Notes: generated by a model not told the origin, from the sequence alone. A stretch of 64,000 nucleotides of DNA from Planosporangium mesophilum (GCF_016863255.1 NZ_BOON01000027.1:1-64000), one strand, 5' to 3'; numbered from the stretch's first letter, positions 51,414 through 60,632 are shown. Translations and numbers: made by a program.

Positions 51414-52433
51414 CTAATTCGCTGGATGCCAGCCGAGGGCCGGCCCGAGCTTCGTCGCGATGTCGGTGAGGATCTGGACGTAGTCCTCGCGCGCGAATGT
51501 GAACGGCAGCGCGAACGCGACCTCGTCGATCTCGCGGAACGCGGCGTGCGCGTGAAGTCGCTCGGCGATCTCCTCGGCGGGGCCGACGAGGTCCGGTGAG
51601 AACATCATCCGGGCGGGTCCCTGCGGCGTGGCGGTCCGCGGTGTGCGCATGCGCGCGTAATCGGCGTACTTCGTGTGCTGCGCGGCGGTGGCGCTGTCGG
51701 TGGGGATCACCACGAGCCCTTGGGAGACCCGGGCGCGGTCGCCGTCCGGGTGGTGCGCGCGGAAAGCCCGGACATGCGACAGCTGGATCTGCTCGAAGTC
51801 TTGCGACTCCTCGGCCTTGACCACGCTGCTGGTCAGGAAGTTCATGCCGTGCGCACCGGCCCAGCGGGCGGAGGCGAGGCTTGCGCCGCCGTACCACATC
51901 CGCTGCGCCAGGCCGGGGGAGTGCGGCTCGACCCGGCGCGAAAACTCCTCGAAGCCTTCCGTGCCCTGGAACTCCGTGGCGGGGATGCCGCGGACGAACT
52001 CGAGCAGCCGCCGTACCCGGTCGTAGCTAAAGTCCTCGCGGTCCGCGGTGTCCGGATACAGAGCCTGTTTGACCTGCTCGTACCGCATCGGCGGCCCGAC
52101 GCTGACCCCGGGATTGAGCCGGCCGCCGGACAGGATGTCCACAGTGGCCAGGTCTTCGGCCAGCCGCAGCGGGTTCTCCCAGCCCAGTGGGATGACCGCG
52201 GTGCCCAGCTCGATGCGGCTGGTGCGCTGCGACGCGGCCGCCAGGACGGCGACCGGTGAGGAGATGCCGTACTGCAGGTGGCGGTGCCGAACCCAGGCGC
52301 TGTCGAAGCCGAGTTGCTCGCCGAATTGGATGATGTCGAGGGTGGACTTGTGCCCCTCGAGCGGCGCGGCCGGGTCGAACAGGCCGATGGTGAGGAAGCC
52401 CAACTTCCGCAGGGGTCGCCCGGGTGACGGCAC
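51414..52433 (-). CDS. LLM class flavin-dependent oxidoreductase (luciferase-like monooxygenase)
   Basis: Encodes 339 aa. TIM-barrel of the bacterial luciferase type: KLGFLTIGLFDP, LGFDSAWVRHRHLQYGISSP, TSRIELGTAVIPLGWENPLRLAEDLATVD, SGGRLNPGVSVGPP. It should use FMNH2 and O2. GTG 52433 lies 4 bases after the Rrf2 stop, so both are on one transcript and the regulator probably controls it. In this setting a role in organosulfur oxidation is plausible but not proven. It ends before metXY in convergent orientation. Confidence 0.82.
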   Translation of the reverse strand: MPSPGRPLRKLGFLTIGLFDPAAPLEGHKSTLDIIQFGEQLGFDSAWVRHRHLQYGISSPVAVLAAASQRTSRIELGTAVIPLGWENPLRLAEDLATVDILSGGRLNPGVSVGPPMRYEQVKQALYPDTADREDFSYDRVRRLLEFVRGIPATEFQGTEGFEEFSRRVEPHSPGLAQRMWYGGASLASARWAGAHGMNFLTSSVVKAEESQDFEQIQLSHVRAFRAHHPDGDRARVSQGLVVIPTDSATAAQHTKYADYARMRTPRTATPQGPARMMFSPDLVGPAEEIAERLHAHAAFREIDEVAFALPFTFAREDYVQILTDIATKLGPALGWHPAN

Positions 52434-52437
52434 GGCG

Positions 52438-52893
52438 TCAGCGGGGTTGCCAGGCGCCGGGGGCGGAGGCCAGATGCCGCACCCGGACGGGGAGTTGGCC
52501 GGTGGCGACCTGGGCGATGGTGACCTCGTCGAGCAGGTCACGCATCGCGGAGCGCACCGCGATCCACAGTTGTTGCAGGTGCGCGGCGTTGCCGCCGTAG
52601 CTGACCTCTTCCGGGCGCTTGCCGCGCACCTCGGCGAGGGGACCGTCCACGGCACGCAGGACCGCGGCGACCGACATCTGCGCCGGGTCACGCGCCAGTC
52701 GGTACCCGCCGTCGCGGCCGCGTACCGCCTGTATCAGGCCGGCCCGGCGCAGTTCGGCCAGGATGGTCTCGAGGAACTTCCGCGGCAGCTCCTGCTGGTC
52801 CGCCAGGGCCTGCGCGGACGTGGTGTTCGGGTAGGTGGCGGTGAGCGCGACGGCGGCGCGTAGCGCGTAGTCGCCCCGTGCTGTTACGTGCAT
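52438..52893 (-). CDS. Rrf2 family transcriptional regulator (cysteine-less)
   Basis: Encodes 151 aa. ARGDYALRAAVALTATYPNT, ALADQQELPRKFLETILAEL, RRAGLIQAVRGRDGGYRLAR form the winged-helix of Rrf2 proteins. The three cysteines that hold an Fe-S cluster in IscR/NsrR are absent: there is no cysteine at all, so it is of the CymR type, where a sulfur-metabolism enzyme or metabolite gives the signal. ATG 52893 has GGAGG 6 bases upstream (52899 is too close). Upstream of the LLM gene in one operon. Confidence 0.88.
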   Translation of the reverse strand: MHVTARGDYALRAAVALTATYPNTTSAQALADQQELPRKFLETILAELRRAGLIQAVRGRDGGYRLARDPAQMSVAAVLRAVDGPLAEVRGKRPEEVSYGGNAAHLQQLWIAVRSAMRDLLDEVTIAQVATGQLPVRVRHLASAPGAWQPR

Positions 52894-52984
52894 CGGCATC
52901 CTCCTGACAGCGTTGTCATGGGAACGGCCTCGGCGAGGCGACCTCAGGAGGATCTACCCATTAAACCTATATGTCAAGCAGGGT

Positions 52985-53160
52985 ATCGTCGATCGGGTCG
53001 CCACGCCCGACCGGGTCATCGCCGGCAAGGCGTACACGTCCAAGGCCAACCAGGCCTACCTGCGTCGCCGCGGGATCAAGGCCACCAGGTACGACAAGCT
53101 CGCCGTCCGATACGAGGCAGCCTCCACATCACCGCTGTCAACGAATGGCTGTAACCGACT
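52985..53160 (+). pseudogene. IS5-family transposase remnant with internal deletion
   Basis: PDRVIAGKAYTSKANQAYLR, RRGIKATRYDKLAVRYEA and, in the next frame, LHITAVNEWL are pieces of an IS5-type DDE transposase: the segment with the catalytic Glu between RRGIKA and TRYDKLA is missing, and the end is frame-shifted. No full gene or clear terminal repeats remain. It fills most of the 280-base gap between the Rrf2 gene and the OYE gene. Confidence 0.75.
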
Positions 53161-53172
53161 TCGAGACAGGCG

Positions 53173-54318
53173 CTAGGTGAGGCGGGTTTCGTCGGCCTTG
53201 TCGTACGGCCGGATCTCGGTCAGCCGTCCGTCGCGCACTTTGGTGGGCCAGGCTGGTTCGGAGAGCAGGGCGCGGCCCAGGCCGACGAGGTCGAACTCGC
53301 CCCGGTCGAACAGTTCCAGCAAGGGCGCGAGGCTGGGCGTCGGCGCCGGTTGCTCACCTTCCCCGCGGAAGGCCTGCGCGACGCCGACGGAGCCGATCGC
53401 GATGACCGGCAGCCCGGTGAGCTTCTTCGTCCAGCCGGCCAGGGTCAGTGGCGAGCCGTCGAAGGCCGGCAGCCAGTACCGGCGGGTCGAGACGTGGACG
53501 ACCGAGACGCCGGCGTCGACCAGCGGGGTGAGTAGTTGCTCCAGTCCGCCGGGCGTGTCCGCGACGCGGGCGTCGAACTGGCCGCCCTTCCACTGTGAGT
53601 ACCGGTAGAGCACGGGGAACTCGGCTCCCACCTCCGCGCGGATCGCGGCCACCACCTCGGCGCCCAGGCGGGCCCGGCTGGCCGGGCTGCCGCCGTAATC
53701 GTCGGTACGGCGGTTCGTGCGCGGCCAGAAGAACTGGTCCAACAGGTACCCATGGGCCCCGTGCAGTTCCACGCCGTCGAAGCCGGCGAGCCGCGCGTCA
53801 CGGGCGGCGCGGACGAACGACGCCACGACCGCGTCGAGGTCGGCTGCCGACGCGGGCTCGCCCACGCTCGTGCCGTCGGCGCGTACTCCCGACGGGCTGA
53901 GCACCGGCGCGTGCGGGTACGGCGGCGTACCGGCGGTACGGGTGGCGCCGAGGTGCCACAACTGCGGCACGATATGTCCGCCCGCGGCGTGTACCGCCCG
54001 AGCGACGGCGCTCCAGCCGGCGAGCGCGTCCGCACCGAAGAAGCGCGGGACCCGGTCGCTGGACCCGGCCGACGGGTGGTCGATGTAGGTCCCCTCGGTA
54101 ATGATGAGCCCGACGTGTGCGGCCCTCCGCGCGTAGTAGGCGGCGACGTCCGCGCTGGGCACCCCGCCGGGCGAGAACTGGCGGGTCATCGGCGCCATCA
54201 CGAAGCGGTTGGACAGCTCGCCGCCACCCAGCGGGTACGGGCTGAACAGTGGTGCCGGATCCGTGTCCGCGCTGAGGCTGGCGCCATCCACGGGGGTGTC
54301 GTTTGTCCTGGTCGGCAT
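53173..54318 (-). CDS. NADH:flavin oxidoreductase, old yellow enzyme family
   Basis: Encodes 381 aa. FMN TIM barrel: LSNRFVMAPMTRQFSPGGVP, VPQLWHLGA, GFDGVELHGAHGYLLDQFFW, PRTNRRTDDYGGS, and C-terminal FDLVGLGRALLSEPAW for phosphate binding. It reduces activated double bonds or related groups with NAD(P)H. AGGACAGGA precedes ATG 54318. Lies 90 bases after the DUF1684 gene on the same strand, likely the distal gene of the transporter operon. Confidence 0.85.
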   Translation of the reverse strand: MPTRTNDTPVDGASLSADTDPAPLFSPYPLGGGELSNRFVMAPMTRQFSPGGVPSADVAAYYARRAAHVGLIITEGTYIDHPSAGSSDRVPRFFGADALAGWSAVARAVHAAGGHIVPQLWHLGATRTAGTPPYPHAPVLSPSGVRADGTSVGEPASAADLDAVVASFVRAARDARLAGFDGVELHGAHGYLLDQFFWPRTNRRTDDYGGSPASRARLGAEVVAAIRAEVGAEFPVLYRYSQWKGGQFDARVADTPGGLEQLLTPLVDAGVSVVHVSTRRYWLPAFDGSPLTLAGWTKKLTGLPVIAIGSVGVAQAFRGEGEQPAPTPSLAPLLELFDRGEFDLVGLGRALLSEPAWPTKVRDGRLTEIRPYDKADETRLT

Positions 54319-54408
54319 TCCTGTCCTATCCGATCTGGGGACGCGCTGTCCGGGTTCGGCGCGTGCGGGGCGGTCGCCGCCCAGCTCGCCCCGCGCGCAT
54401 CGCGTTCG

Positions 54409-55233
54409 TCAGTGCTCAGGGCGCGCGACAGGCGTTTGTTCGCCGGCCTCGATCGCCACGGGCAGCCGGTTCTCGGCCGGCGGGAGCGGGCAGGTGGCGA
54501 ACTCGGTGTACGCGCACGGCAGGTTCACCGCCCGGTTGAAGTCCAGCGTCACGGTACCGTCCGGGGCGGGCGCGGAGACCTGGAGCGACCGGTTGGCCGG
54601 GTAGGTCGTCACGCCCGACGTGGCGTCCGTGAACAGGACGTTCAGGGTGCCCGGCGTGTGCCCGTTGAACGCGGTCAGGCTCAGCGCGGTGCCGTCCACC
54701 TCGAACTCGATCCGGCCGGGTGCGTCGTACACATGCTCAATGCCCTCGGCGACGGCGCCGACGGTGGTGGGTACGGGCTTGTCGAACGGCACGTACCGAC
54801 CCGTGACCGCCCAGTGGGGGTCGGCCGGATACGCGGGGGTGCCCGCGTAGTTGACCCGCACGGGGTGGTCGGGGTGGCGGGGTCGCACGATGTCGAAGCC
54901 GCCGCGCTTGGCGACCTCGATGACCGCGTCGCCCCAGCCCGCCTTCACGTCGGTACGCTCGGCCAGCGGGCCGAACGAGTGCCGGCCACGTACGGTGTGG
55001 CCGTCGATCGTCAGCTCCTCGCCCTCGTCAAGGTCCACGACGACGCCGTCGGGGCCGGTCGACCAGGCGCCGGGGGCGTCGGGGAAGCGCTGCGGCTCCC
55101 CGGTCAGCCAGTGCAGGCCGCTGATCGCGAGGAAGCCGTGCCTGTCGGCGCGGGCCTTCTCGTGTGCCTCGTGCCAGGCGTCCCAGTCGGCCCGGAACGT
55201 GTCCTGGTTAATGGTGGTCTCCTGGATGGTCAT
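54409..55233 (-). CDS. DUF1684 domain protein
   Basis: Encodes 274 aa. WDAWHEAHEKARADRHGFLA and ISGLHWLTGEPQRFPDAPGAW start the domain; the end NRAVNLPCAYTEFATCPLPPAENRLPVAI is the most conserved DUF1684 part (P-C-A-Y-x3-x-x-C-P-L-P-x-x-x-N). No signal peptide. Biochemical function unknown; often found next to LLM monooxygenases and transporters. 19 bases downstream of the ABC ATPase gene. Confidence 0.82.
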   Translation of the reverse strand: MTIQETTINQDTFRADWDAWHEAHEKARADRHGFLAISGLHWLTGEPQRFPDAPGAWSTGPDGVVVDLDEGEELTIDGHTVRGRHSFGPLAERTDVKAGWGDAVIEVAKRGGFDIVRPRHPDHPVRVNYAGTPAYPADPHWAVTGRYVPFDKPVPTTVGAVAEGIEHVYDAPGRIEFEVDGTALSLTAFNGHTPGTLNVLFTDATSGVTTYPANRSLQVSAPAPDGTVTLDFNRAVNLPCAYTEFATCPLPPAENRLPVAIEAGEQTPVARPEH

Positions 55234-55252
55234 GACCGTCTCCTTCGCGACG

Positions 55253-56869
55253 TCACAGCGGTGTGGCCCGACGCCCCGGAATGGCGTCGAGCAGCTCTCG
55301 GGTGTACTCGTGGCGCGGGCTGTCGAACAGCTGTGCGGCGGTGGCGGTCTCGACGATCCGGCCGTCCTTCATGACGGCGACCCGGTCGGCGATCTGGCGC
55401 ACCACGGCGAGGTCGTGAGAGATGAACAGGTACGCCACGCCGGTGTCCGCCTGCAGTTGCGCGAGCAGCCGCAGCACCTGGTCCTGCACCGACACGTCCA
55501 GCGCGGACACCGGCTCGTCGCACACGACGAGGTCGGGGCTCAGCGCCAGGGAACGCGCGATCGCCACCCGTTGGCGCTGCCCGCCCGACAGCTGCGCCGG
55601 GCGCCGGTCGAGCGCCGACGACGGCAGCGCCACCCGGTCGACGAGGTCGCGTGCGCGGGCGAGCCGCGACGCCCGGTCCCCGACGCCGAACGCGCGCAGC
55701 GGCTCGGTGACGATCTTCGCGACGGTGAACCGCGGGTCCAGCGAGGCGTACGGGTTCTGATAGATGAGCTGCGCCCGCCGACGCAGCGCCCGCAGGGCCG
55801 GGCCGCGCGCATGGGTCACGTCCGCGCCGGCGAAGGTGATGCGTCCGGCGGTCGGCTCCGTGAGCCGCAGCACGAGCCTCGCGGTCGTCGACTTGCCGGA
55901 GCCGGACTCGCCGACCAGCGCGAACGTCTCGCCGCGGCGGATGTCGAAGCTCACCTCGTCCACAGCGCGTACGGTGCGGGACCCGCCGTTGACGCGGGGC
56001 AGCGGGAACTCCTTCGACACGCCCTCGACGGTCACCAACGCCGCGCCGTCGGGTAGGTGCTTCGGCGCGACCCGGTCCGTGACGGACAGGCTGGGCGCCG
56101 CCGCGAGCAGCCCGCGCGTGTACGGGTGGCGGGGCACGTCGAGCACCGTGCGGGTCGGTCCGGCCTCGACGGCGCGGCCCTGGGACATGACGACCACCCG
56201 GTGCGCGCGATCGGCGGCGATGCCGAGGTCGTGCGTGATGAGCAGCATGGCGGCGCCGGACTCGCGTACCAGGGCGTCGAGGTGGTCGAGGATGCGCCGC
56301 TGCACGGTCACGTCCAGCGCGCTCGTCGGCTCGTCCGCGATGATCAGCCGGGGCCGCGCGGCGATCGCCACCGCGATGAGCGCCCGCTGGCGCATACCGC
56401 CCGACAGCTCGTACGGGTACTGCCGGGCCCGCACGGCGGGGTCGGGCAGCCCGGCCCGCTCCAGCAACTCCACCGCCTCGACCGTGGCGGAGCGCCGGTC
56501 GGCCAGCCCGTGCACGCGCAGCGCCTCGGCCACCTGGTCGCCGATGCGTGTGACCGGGTTCAGCGACACCGTTGGGTCCTGCGGCACCAATCCGATGCGG
56601 GCGCCGCGTACCGCGCGCAGCTCCCGGTCGGAGGCGCCGGCCAGTTCACGTCCCTCGAACCGGATCGACCCGCCGTCCACTCGGGCGTTGGGCGGCAGCA
56701 GGCCGATGACGGCGTGGGCGGTCGTACTCTTGCCCGACCCCGACTCGCCGACCACGGCGACGACCTCGCCGGGACGTACCGCAAGATCTAGGTTGTCGAC
56801 CGCCGTGATGGCGCCGCCCCGCGTGCCGTAACTGACGCGCAGGCCGCGGATGTCCAGGAGTTCGCTCAC
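55253..56869 (-). CDS. Dipeptide-type ABC transporter, fused double ATP-binding protein (DppD-DppF)
   Basis: Encodes 538 aa with two complete ABC domains: Walker A VVGESGSGKSTTAHAV then signature ELSGGMRQRALIAVA and Walker B LIIADEPTSALDV; second Walker A LVGESGSGKSTTARLV, signature QLSGGQRQRVAIARSLA, Walker B LVVCDEPVSALDV. The oligopeptide C-terminal motif P-H-x-Y-T occurs in HPYTRGLL and HEYTRELL. It energises the two permeases upstream. GTG 56869 overlaps the permease stop (GTGA). Confidence 0.92.
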   Translation of the reverse strand: MSELLDIRGLRVSYGTRGGAITAVDNLDLAVRPGEVVAVVGESGSGKSTTAHAVIGLLPPNARVDGGSIRFEGRELAGASDRELRAVRGARIGLVPQDPTVSLNPVTRIGDQVAEALRVHGLADRRSATVEAVELLERAGLPDPAVRARQYPYELSGGMRQRALIAVAIAARPRLIIADEPTSALDVTVQRRILDHLDALVRESGAAMLLITHDLGIAADRAHRVVVMSQGRAVEAGPTRTVLDVPRHPYTRGLLAAAPSLSVTDRVAPKHLPDGAALVTVEGVSKEFPLPRVNGGSRTVRAVDEVSFDIRRGETFALVGESGSGKSTTARLVLRLTEPTAGRITFAGADVTHARGPALRALRRRAQLIYQNPYASLDPRFTVAKIVTEPLRAFGVGDRASRLARARDLVDRVALPSSALDRRPAQLSGGQRQRVAIARSLALSPDLVVCDEPVSALDVSVQDQVLRLLAQLQADTGVAYLFISHDLAVVRQIADRVAVMKDGRIVETATAAQLFDSPRHEYTRELLDAIPGRRATPL

Positions 56870-57777
56870 CGGTGCCTCGCCCACTCGCCGTCCAGCGCCC
56901 GGGCGATCCGGTTGGTGGCCAGCACCGTGGCGGCCACCGTGAGGCCCGGCAGCGTGGACAGCCACCACGCGTTGGCGAGGTAGTTGCGGCCGCTGGAGAT
57001 CAGTGTCCCCCATTCGGGGGCGGGCGGCGCTGCGCCGTAGCCCAGGAAGCTCAGCGACGACACCGCCAGCACGGCTGTGCCGACGTCCAGCGCGGCGAGC
57101 ACCGCCACCGGGCCGATCGCGTTGGGCAGCACGTGCCGCAGCAGGACCGCGTACCAGCGGGCGCCCGACAAGCGCGCCGCCTCCACGTAGACGGCCTGCC
57201 GTACCCGCAGCACCTCGGCGCGCATGACGCGGGCGAAGCTCGCCACGCTCGCGATGCCGACCGCCACGGCCACCTTCACCGTGCCGTAACCGAGCGCGGT
57301 GACCAGCGCCAACGACAGGAACAGGGCCGGGATCGCCAGCAGCACGTCGACCAGGCGCATGAGTGCGTCCTCGACCCAGCGTCCCACGAAACCGGCGACC
57401 AGGCCGACCGCGCCGCCGACGGCGAACGCCACGGCCACCGCGATCAGCGTCGCCTTCAGCGACAGCGCCGCGCCGTGCACGACGCGGGCGAGCACGTCAC
57501 GACCCAGCTCGTCGGTGCCGAACGGGTGTGCGCCGCCCGGCGCGCGGAAGCGCTCGGCCGGCACCCCGAGCAGCGGGTCGCGCCCCGTGAACAGGTGCGG
57601 CCAGAACGCCGCCAAAAAAACCAGAACCACCACGAGTACGGACAGGACGAGTCCGGGCCGGCGGACCAGGAAGCGGATCAGGCGCGCCCGTGGGGCACGG
57701 TCCGCGTGGCCGTCGGGCCGGGAGAGGTGCTCCGCGGCCGGGTCACGCTCCAGCGGGCCGGCGATCAGCTGCGTCAT
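56866..57777 (-). CDS. ABC transporter permease (DppC-like)
   Basis: Encodes 303 aa. One N-terminal membrane helix (GLVLSVLVVVLVFLAAFWP) then HPFGTDELGRDVLARVVHGA, the DppC signature, and five further helices; EAA loop AARLSGARWYAVLLRHVLPN. Partner of the DppB-like permease. Overlaps both neighbours by 4 bases. Confidence 0.9.
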   Translation of the reverse strand: MTQLIAGPLERDPAAEHLSRPDGHADRAPRARLIRFLVRRPGLVLSVLVVVLVFLAAFWPHLFTGRDPLLGVPAERFRAPGGAHPFGTDELGRDVLARVVHGAALSLKATLIAVAVAFAVGGAVGLVAGFVGRWVEDALMRLVDVLLAIPALFLSLALVTALGYGTVKVAVAVGIASVASFARVMRAEVLRVRQAVYVEAARLSGARWYAVLLRHVLPNAIGPVAVLAALDVGTAVLAVSSLSFLGYGAAPPAPEWGTLISSGRNYLANAWWLSTLPGLTVAATVLATNRIARALDGEWARHR

Positions 57778-58727
57778 GCGGGACTCCTCCGGCCGGCCGC
57801 CACGATCCGTGGGTCCAGCAGCGGATAGATCAGGTCAACGGCCAGGTTCACCAGGACGAACGCGGCGGCGCCGAACACGACGACGCCCTGCACGAGGGGG
57901 ATGTCCTGCACCGTCACCGCGTTCACGGTCGCGCGGCCCAGGCCGTTGCGGGAGAACACCGACTCGACGACCACGGACCCGGCCAGCAGGTTGCCCACGA
58001 CCAGGCCGACGACGGTGAGCGCGGGCAGCGCGGCATTGCGCAACGCGTGACGCAGGTGGATGCGCGCCGGACCGGCGCCCTTGGCCCGCGCCGTCTCGAC
58101 GTACGGCTCGTCCAGGGCGGTGAGCAGGCTCTTCGCCAGCACCTGCGCGATCAGCGCGCTGGTCGGGACGGCGAGGGTCAGCGCGGGCAGGACCAGCCCG
58201 CGAAGCCCGTCGTTGCCGAACGCGGGCAGCAGCCGCAGCCGGAACGACAGCAGCTGCACGAGGATGAGGCCGACCCAGAACGTCGGCAGGGAGACGCCGA
58301 GGCCGGGCAGCGACAGCAGCGCCTGGCGCAGCCACCGCCGCGGCGTGTACGTGGCGTAGCTCGCCAGGCCGGCACCGAACACGACGGCCAGCAGAAGAGC
58401 GGCGGCCGTGAGCGCCAATGTCGGCGGCAGGGCCTCGGCGATCACCGTGGTGACCGGCCGTCCGGTGGCGACCGAGTGGCCGAAGTCCCCGCGCGCGGCC
58501 CGGCCGAGGTACTCCAGGTACTGCAGCCAGACCGGCTGGTCGAACCCGTACTCGTGGCGCATCCGGGCCAGCACGGCCGGGTCGAGCGGTGCCTGGTCCA
58601 GCCCCCCGCCGGCCATGGCGGAGACGGGGTCGCCGGGCAGGAGATCGAGCACCAGGAACGACACGGTGTACGCGGCCCACAGGACCGCCACCGCCTGGGC
58701 GAGTCGCCGGAGGACATAGCGACGCAT
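57774..58727 (-). CDS. ABC transporter permease (DppB-like)
   Basis: Encodes 317 aa, six helices. MRRYVLRRLAQAVAVLWAAY and LDLLPGDPVSAMAGGG are the DppB start; EAA loop ARAKGAGPARIHLRHALRNA; GNLLAGSVVVESVFSRNGLG is typical. GGAGAGCACC precedes the ATG. It lies 28 bases after the binding-protein gene. Confidence 0.9.
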   Translation of the reverse strand: MRRYVLRRLAQAVAVLWAAYTVSFLVLDLLPGDPVSAMAGGGLDQAPLDPAVLARMRHEYGFDQPVWLQYLEYLGRAARGDFGHSVATGRPVTTVIAEALPPTLALTAAALLLAVVFGAGLASYATYTPRRWLRQALLSLPGLGVSLPTFWVGLILVQLLSFRLRLLPAFGNDGLRGLVLPALTLAVPTSALIAQVLAKSLLTALDEPYVETARAKGAGPARIHLRHALRNAALPALTVVGLVVGNLLAGSVVVESVFSRNGLGRATVNAVTVQDIPLVQGVVVFGAAAFVLVNLAVDLIYPLLDPRIVAAGRRSPA

Positions 58728-58755
58728 GGTGCTCTCCTTCCTGCCCGGTACCCGG

Positions 58756-60357
58756 TCAGCTCTTCCAGGTGTCGTGCAGCTGGATGCGGCTCGACGCCTC
58801 GAAGGTGAGGTCGTGCACGTTGCGCCTGACGCCGAGTTCGGTGGTGAGCTCGACGACCGGGACGACGTACGCGTTGCTGACGATGAGGTCCTGCGCCTGC
58901 TTGACCAGCTCCTGGCGCTTGGTGGCGTCGGTCGTGGCCGCCTGGTCGGTGAGCACGCGGTCCAGGTCGCTGGGCGCGAGCCGGTACGGGTTGGCCAGCT
59001 GGGTGGAGTACAGGGTGCGCAGGATGTCCGGATCGGCGCGGGTCAGGTTGCCCCAGAGGGCGTCGAAGTCGCCGGACTGTTGTACCTGGGTGATCTGCGC
59101 GATCTGCAGCTGCTTGAGGGTGACCTCGACACCGACGGCCTTGAGCTGCTGCTGGATGAGTTCCAGCGTGGGTTGGTTGGTGGCGGCGTTGGCGAACCAG
59201 GTGATCGCGAACGACAGCCGCGTACCGCCCTTGGCTCGGATGCCGTCGGCGCCCGGCACCCACCCGGCGGCGTCCAGCAGCGACTTCGCCTTGGCGGCGT
59301 CGAACGCGAGCGTCGCGTACAGGTCGGAGTAGGAGGGCGTGGTGTGCGCGAGCACGCTGGTGGCCGGCTTGCTGCCCGTCGGGAATATGGTCTCCACGAT
59401 CTGCTGGCGGTCGATGGCCACCTGCAGGGCCCGGCGTACCGCGGCGTCCTTGAACAGCGGGCGCGAGTTGTTGAGGCCGAGGTTGAACACCACGCCCGGG
59501 TTCGCGCGCGTCTGCAGGCGCATGCCGCCGGCCTTGAGCGCGCTCTCGTCGGCGAGCCCGACCGCGCCGATCGCGTCGACCTGACCGGACTGCAGGCTGC
59601 CGCTGCGCACGCCGGCCTCGGCGATGACGGTGAAGACCAGCTTGTCCAGGTACGCTTCGCCGCTCTTCTTCCACAACGACGAACCCCAGCGGTACCCCGA
59701 CCGCCGGCTCAGCGTGATCGACTGGTTCGGCACGTACTTGTCGAGCATGAACGGTCCCGAGCCGACGATGCCCTCGGTGCAGCGCTGGTCGGGTGCCTTG
59801 TTAGCGCTCGCGCTGGACACCAGGCCCAGCGAGAACGTGGAGCTGGCCTGCAGGAACTGCGCGTTGGACTGGATGAAGGACACCTCGGCCGTCGAGTCGT
59901 CGACCACCTTCGTGCCGGCGTACCCGCTCAGGTATCCGACGGCGAGGGCGGCCTTCGGGCCGAGCTTCGTCGCGGCGTCGAAGGTGTCCTTGACGGCCTG
60001 TGCGTTGACCGGCGTGCCGTCGGAGAATGTGGCGCCGGAGCGCAGGTGGAACGTGAACGTCCTGGCGTCGGCGCTGATCTCCCATTTCTCCGCGAGCCAG
60101 GGCACGATCGTGCCGGTCGCGGGGTCCTGGTCGGTGAGCGAGTCGACGACCTGGCGTAGCGAGTAGATGGTGTCGTTGCTGCCCACCTGTTGCGGGTCCA
60201 GGCAACCGGCGTCGGAGCCGACCGCGAAGGTGAGTGTGCCGCCCGACCTCGGGCCGCCGGTCGCGCCGGTGTCGCCGCTCGAGCCGCAGGCGGACAGCGC
60301 CAGGGCGGCGGTGGCGAGCGCTGCGGCAGCGGCGCCGGGACTCCATCGTGGACGCAT
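58756..60357 (-). CDS. ABC transporter substrate-binding lipoprotein (family 5)
   Basis: Encodes 533 aa. Lipoprotein signal with lipobox LSAC (Cys24), so attached outside the membrane. SBP_bac_5 features: GGTLTFAVGSDAGCLDPQQV, WLAEKWEISADARTFTFHLR, SGATFSDGTPVNAQAVKDTF. Family 5 proteins bind peptides, nickel or varied small molecules. A cysteine-type leader peptide and a sulfur-gene context suggest an organosulfur ligand. First structural gene of the leftward operon; AGGAGAAG precedes the ATG. Confidence 0.9.
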   Translation of the reverse strand: MRPRWSPGAAAAALATAALALSACGSSGDTGATGGPRSGGTLTFAVGSDAGCLDPQQVGSNDTIYSLRQVVDSLTDQDPATGTIVPWLAEKWEISADARTFTFHLRSGATFSDGTPVNAQAVKDTFDAATKLGPKAALAVGYLSGYAGTKVVDDSTAEVSFIQSNAQFLQASSTFSLGLVSSASANKAPDQRCTEGIVGSGPFMLDKYVPNQSITLSRRSGYRWGSSLWKKSGEAYLDKLVFTVIAEAGVRSGSLQSGQVDAIGAVGLADESALKAGGMRLQTRANPGVVFNLGLNNSRPLFKDAAVRRALQVAIDRQQIVETIFPTGSKPATSVLAHTTPSYSDLYATLAFDAAKAKSLLDAAGWVPGADGIRAKGGTRLSFAITWFANAATNQPTLELIQQQLKAVGVEVTLKQLQIAQITQVQQSGDFDALWGNLTRADPDILRTLYSTQLANPYRLAPSDLDRVLTDQAATTDATKRQELVKQAQDLIVSNAYVVPVVELTTELGVRRNVHDLTFEASSRIQLHDTWKS

Positions 60358-60416
60358 AGAGGGACTTCTCCTGTCGGCAGGGGTATCGCGAGCAAGGCGC
60401 GGCGCAGCGTCGGACC

Positions 60417-60432
60417 GCCCGCCGTGGCGGGC
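60417..60432 (-). terminator. Hairpin between leader peptide and ABC operon (candidate attenuator)
   Basis: GCCCGCC / GGCGGGC, a perfect 7-bp GC-only inverted repeat separated by 2 bases, located 28 bases after the leader-peptide stop and 60 bases before the binding-protein ATG. A position fit for transcription attenuation. Confidence 0.5.
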
Positions 60433-60459
60433 TCCCCGGTGGTATGCGGGAGAAACTGT

Positions 60460-60549
60460 CTACCGAGGACAGACCGCGCTGGTCACGCGCTGCAGATCGA
60501 TGTGGCGCCGGGAGAACAGTGCGGGGTGGCGACGGCGCGTGTGCGACAT
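60460..60549 (-). CDS. RRHIDL-type leader peptide (29 aa), likely cysteine-responsive
   Basis: ATG 60549 with GGAGGGAGG upstream encodes a 29-residue peptide: MSHTRRRHPALFSRRHIDLQ then RVTSAVCPR. The core R-R-H-I-D-L-x-R-x-x-S-A-x-C-P is the pattern of the putative leader peptides found in actinobacteria upstream of sulfur-assimilation and sulfur-carrier genes; polycysteine leaders in mycobacteria have been shown to act as cysteine-responsive attenuators. Here a single Cys codon lies three codons before the stop. It sits in the 270-base 5' leader of the ABC operon, between a strong promoter and a GC-rich hairpin. Usually missed by gene callers because of its size. Confidence 0.85.
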   Translation of the reverse strand: MSHTRRRHPALFSRRHIDLQRVTSAVCPR

Positions 60550-60632
60550 GTCGCCTCCCTCCGACGGGATCGCGGCGTCCCGCGTCGGTAAGGGCCGACC
60601 TGCGGGATCGGTAATAACGATCTCAGGCCCTC

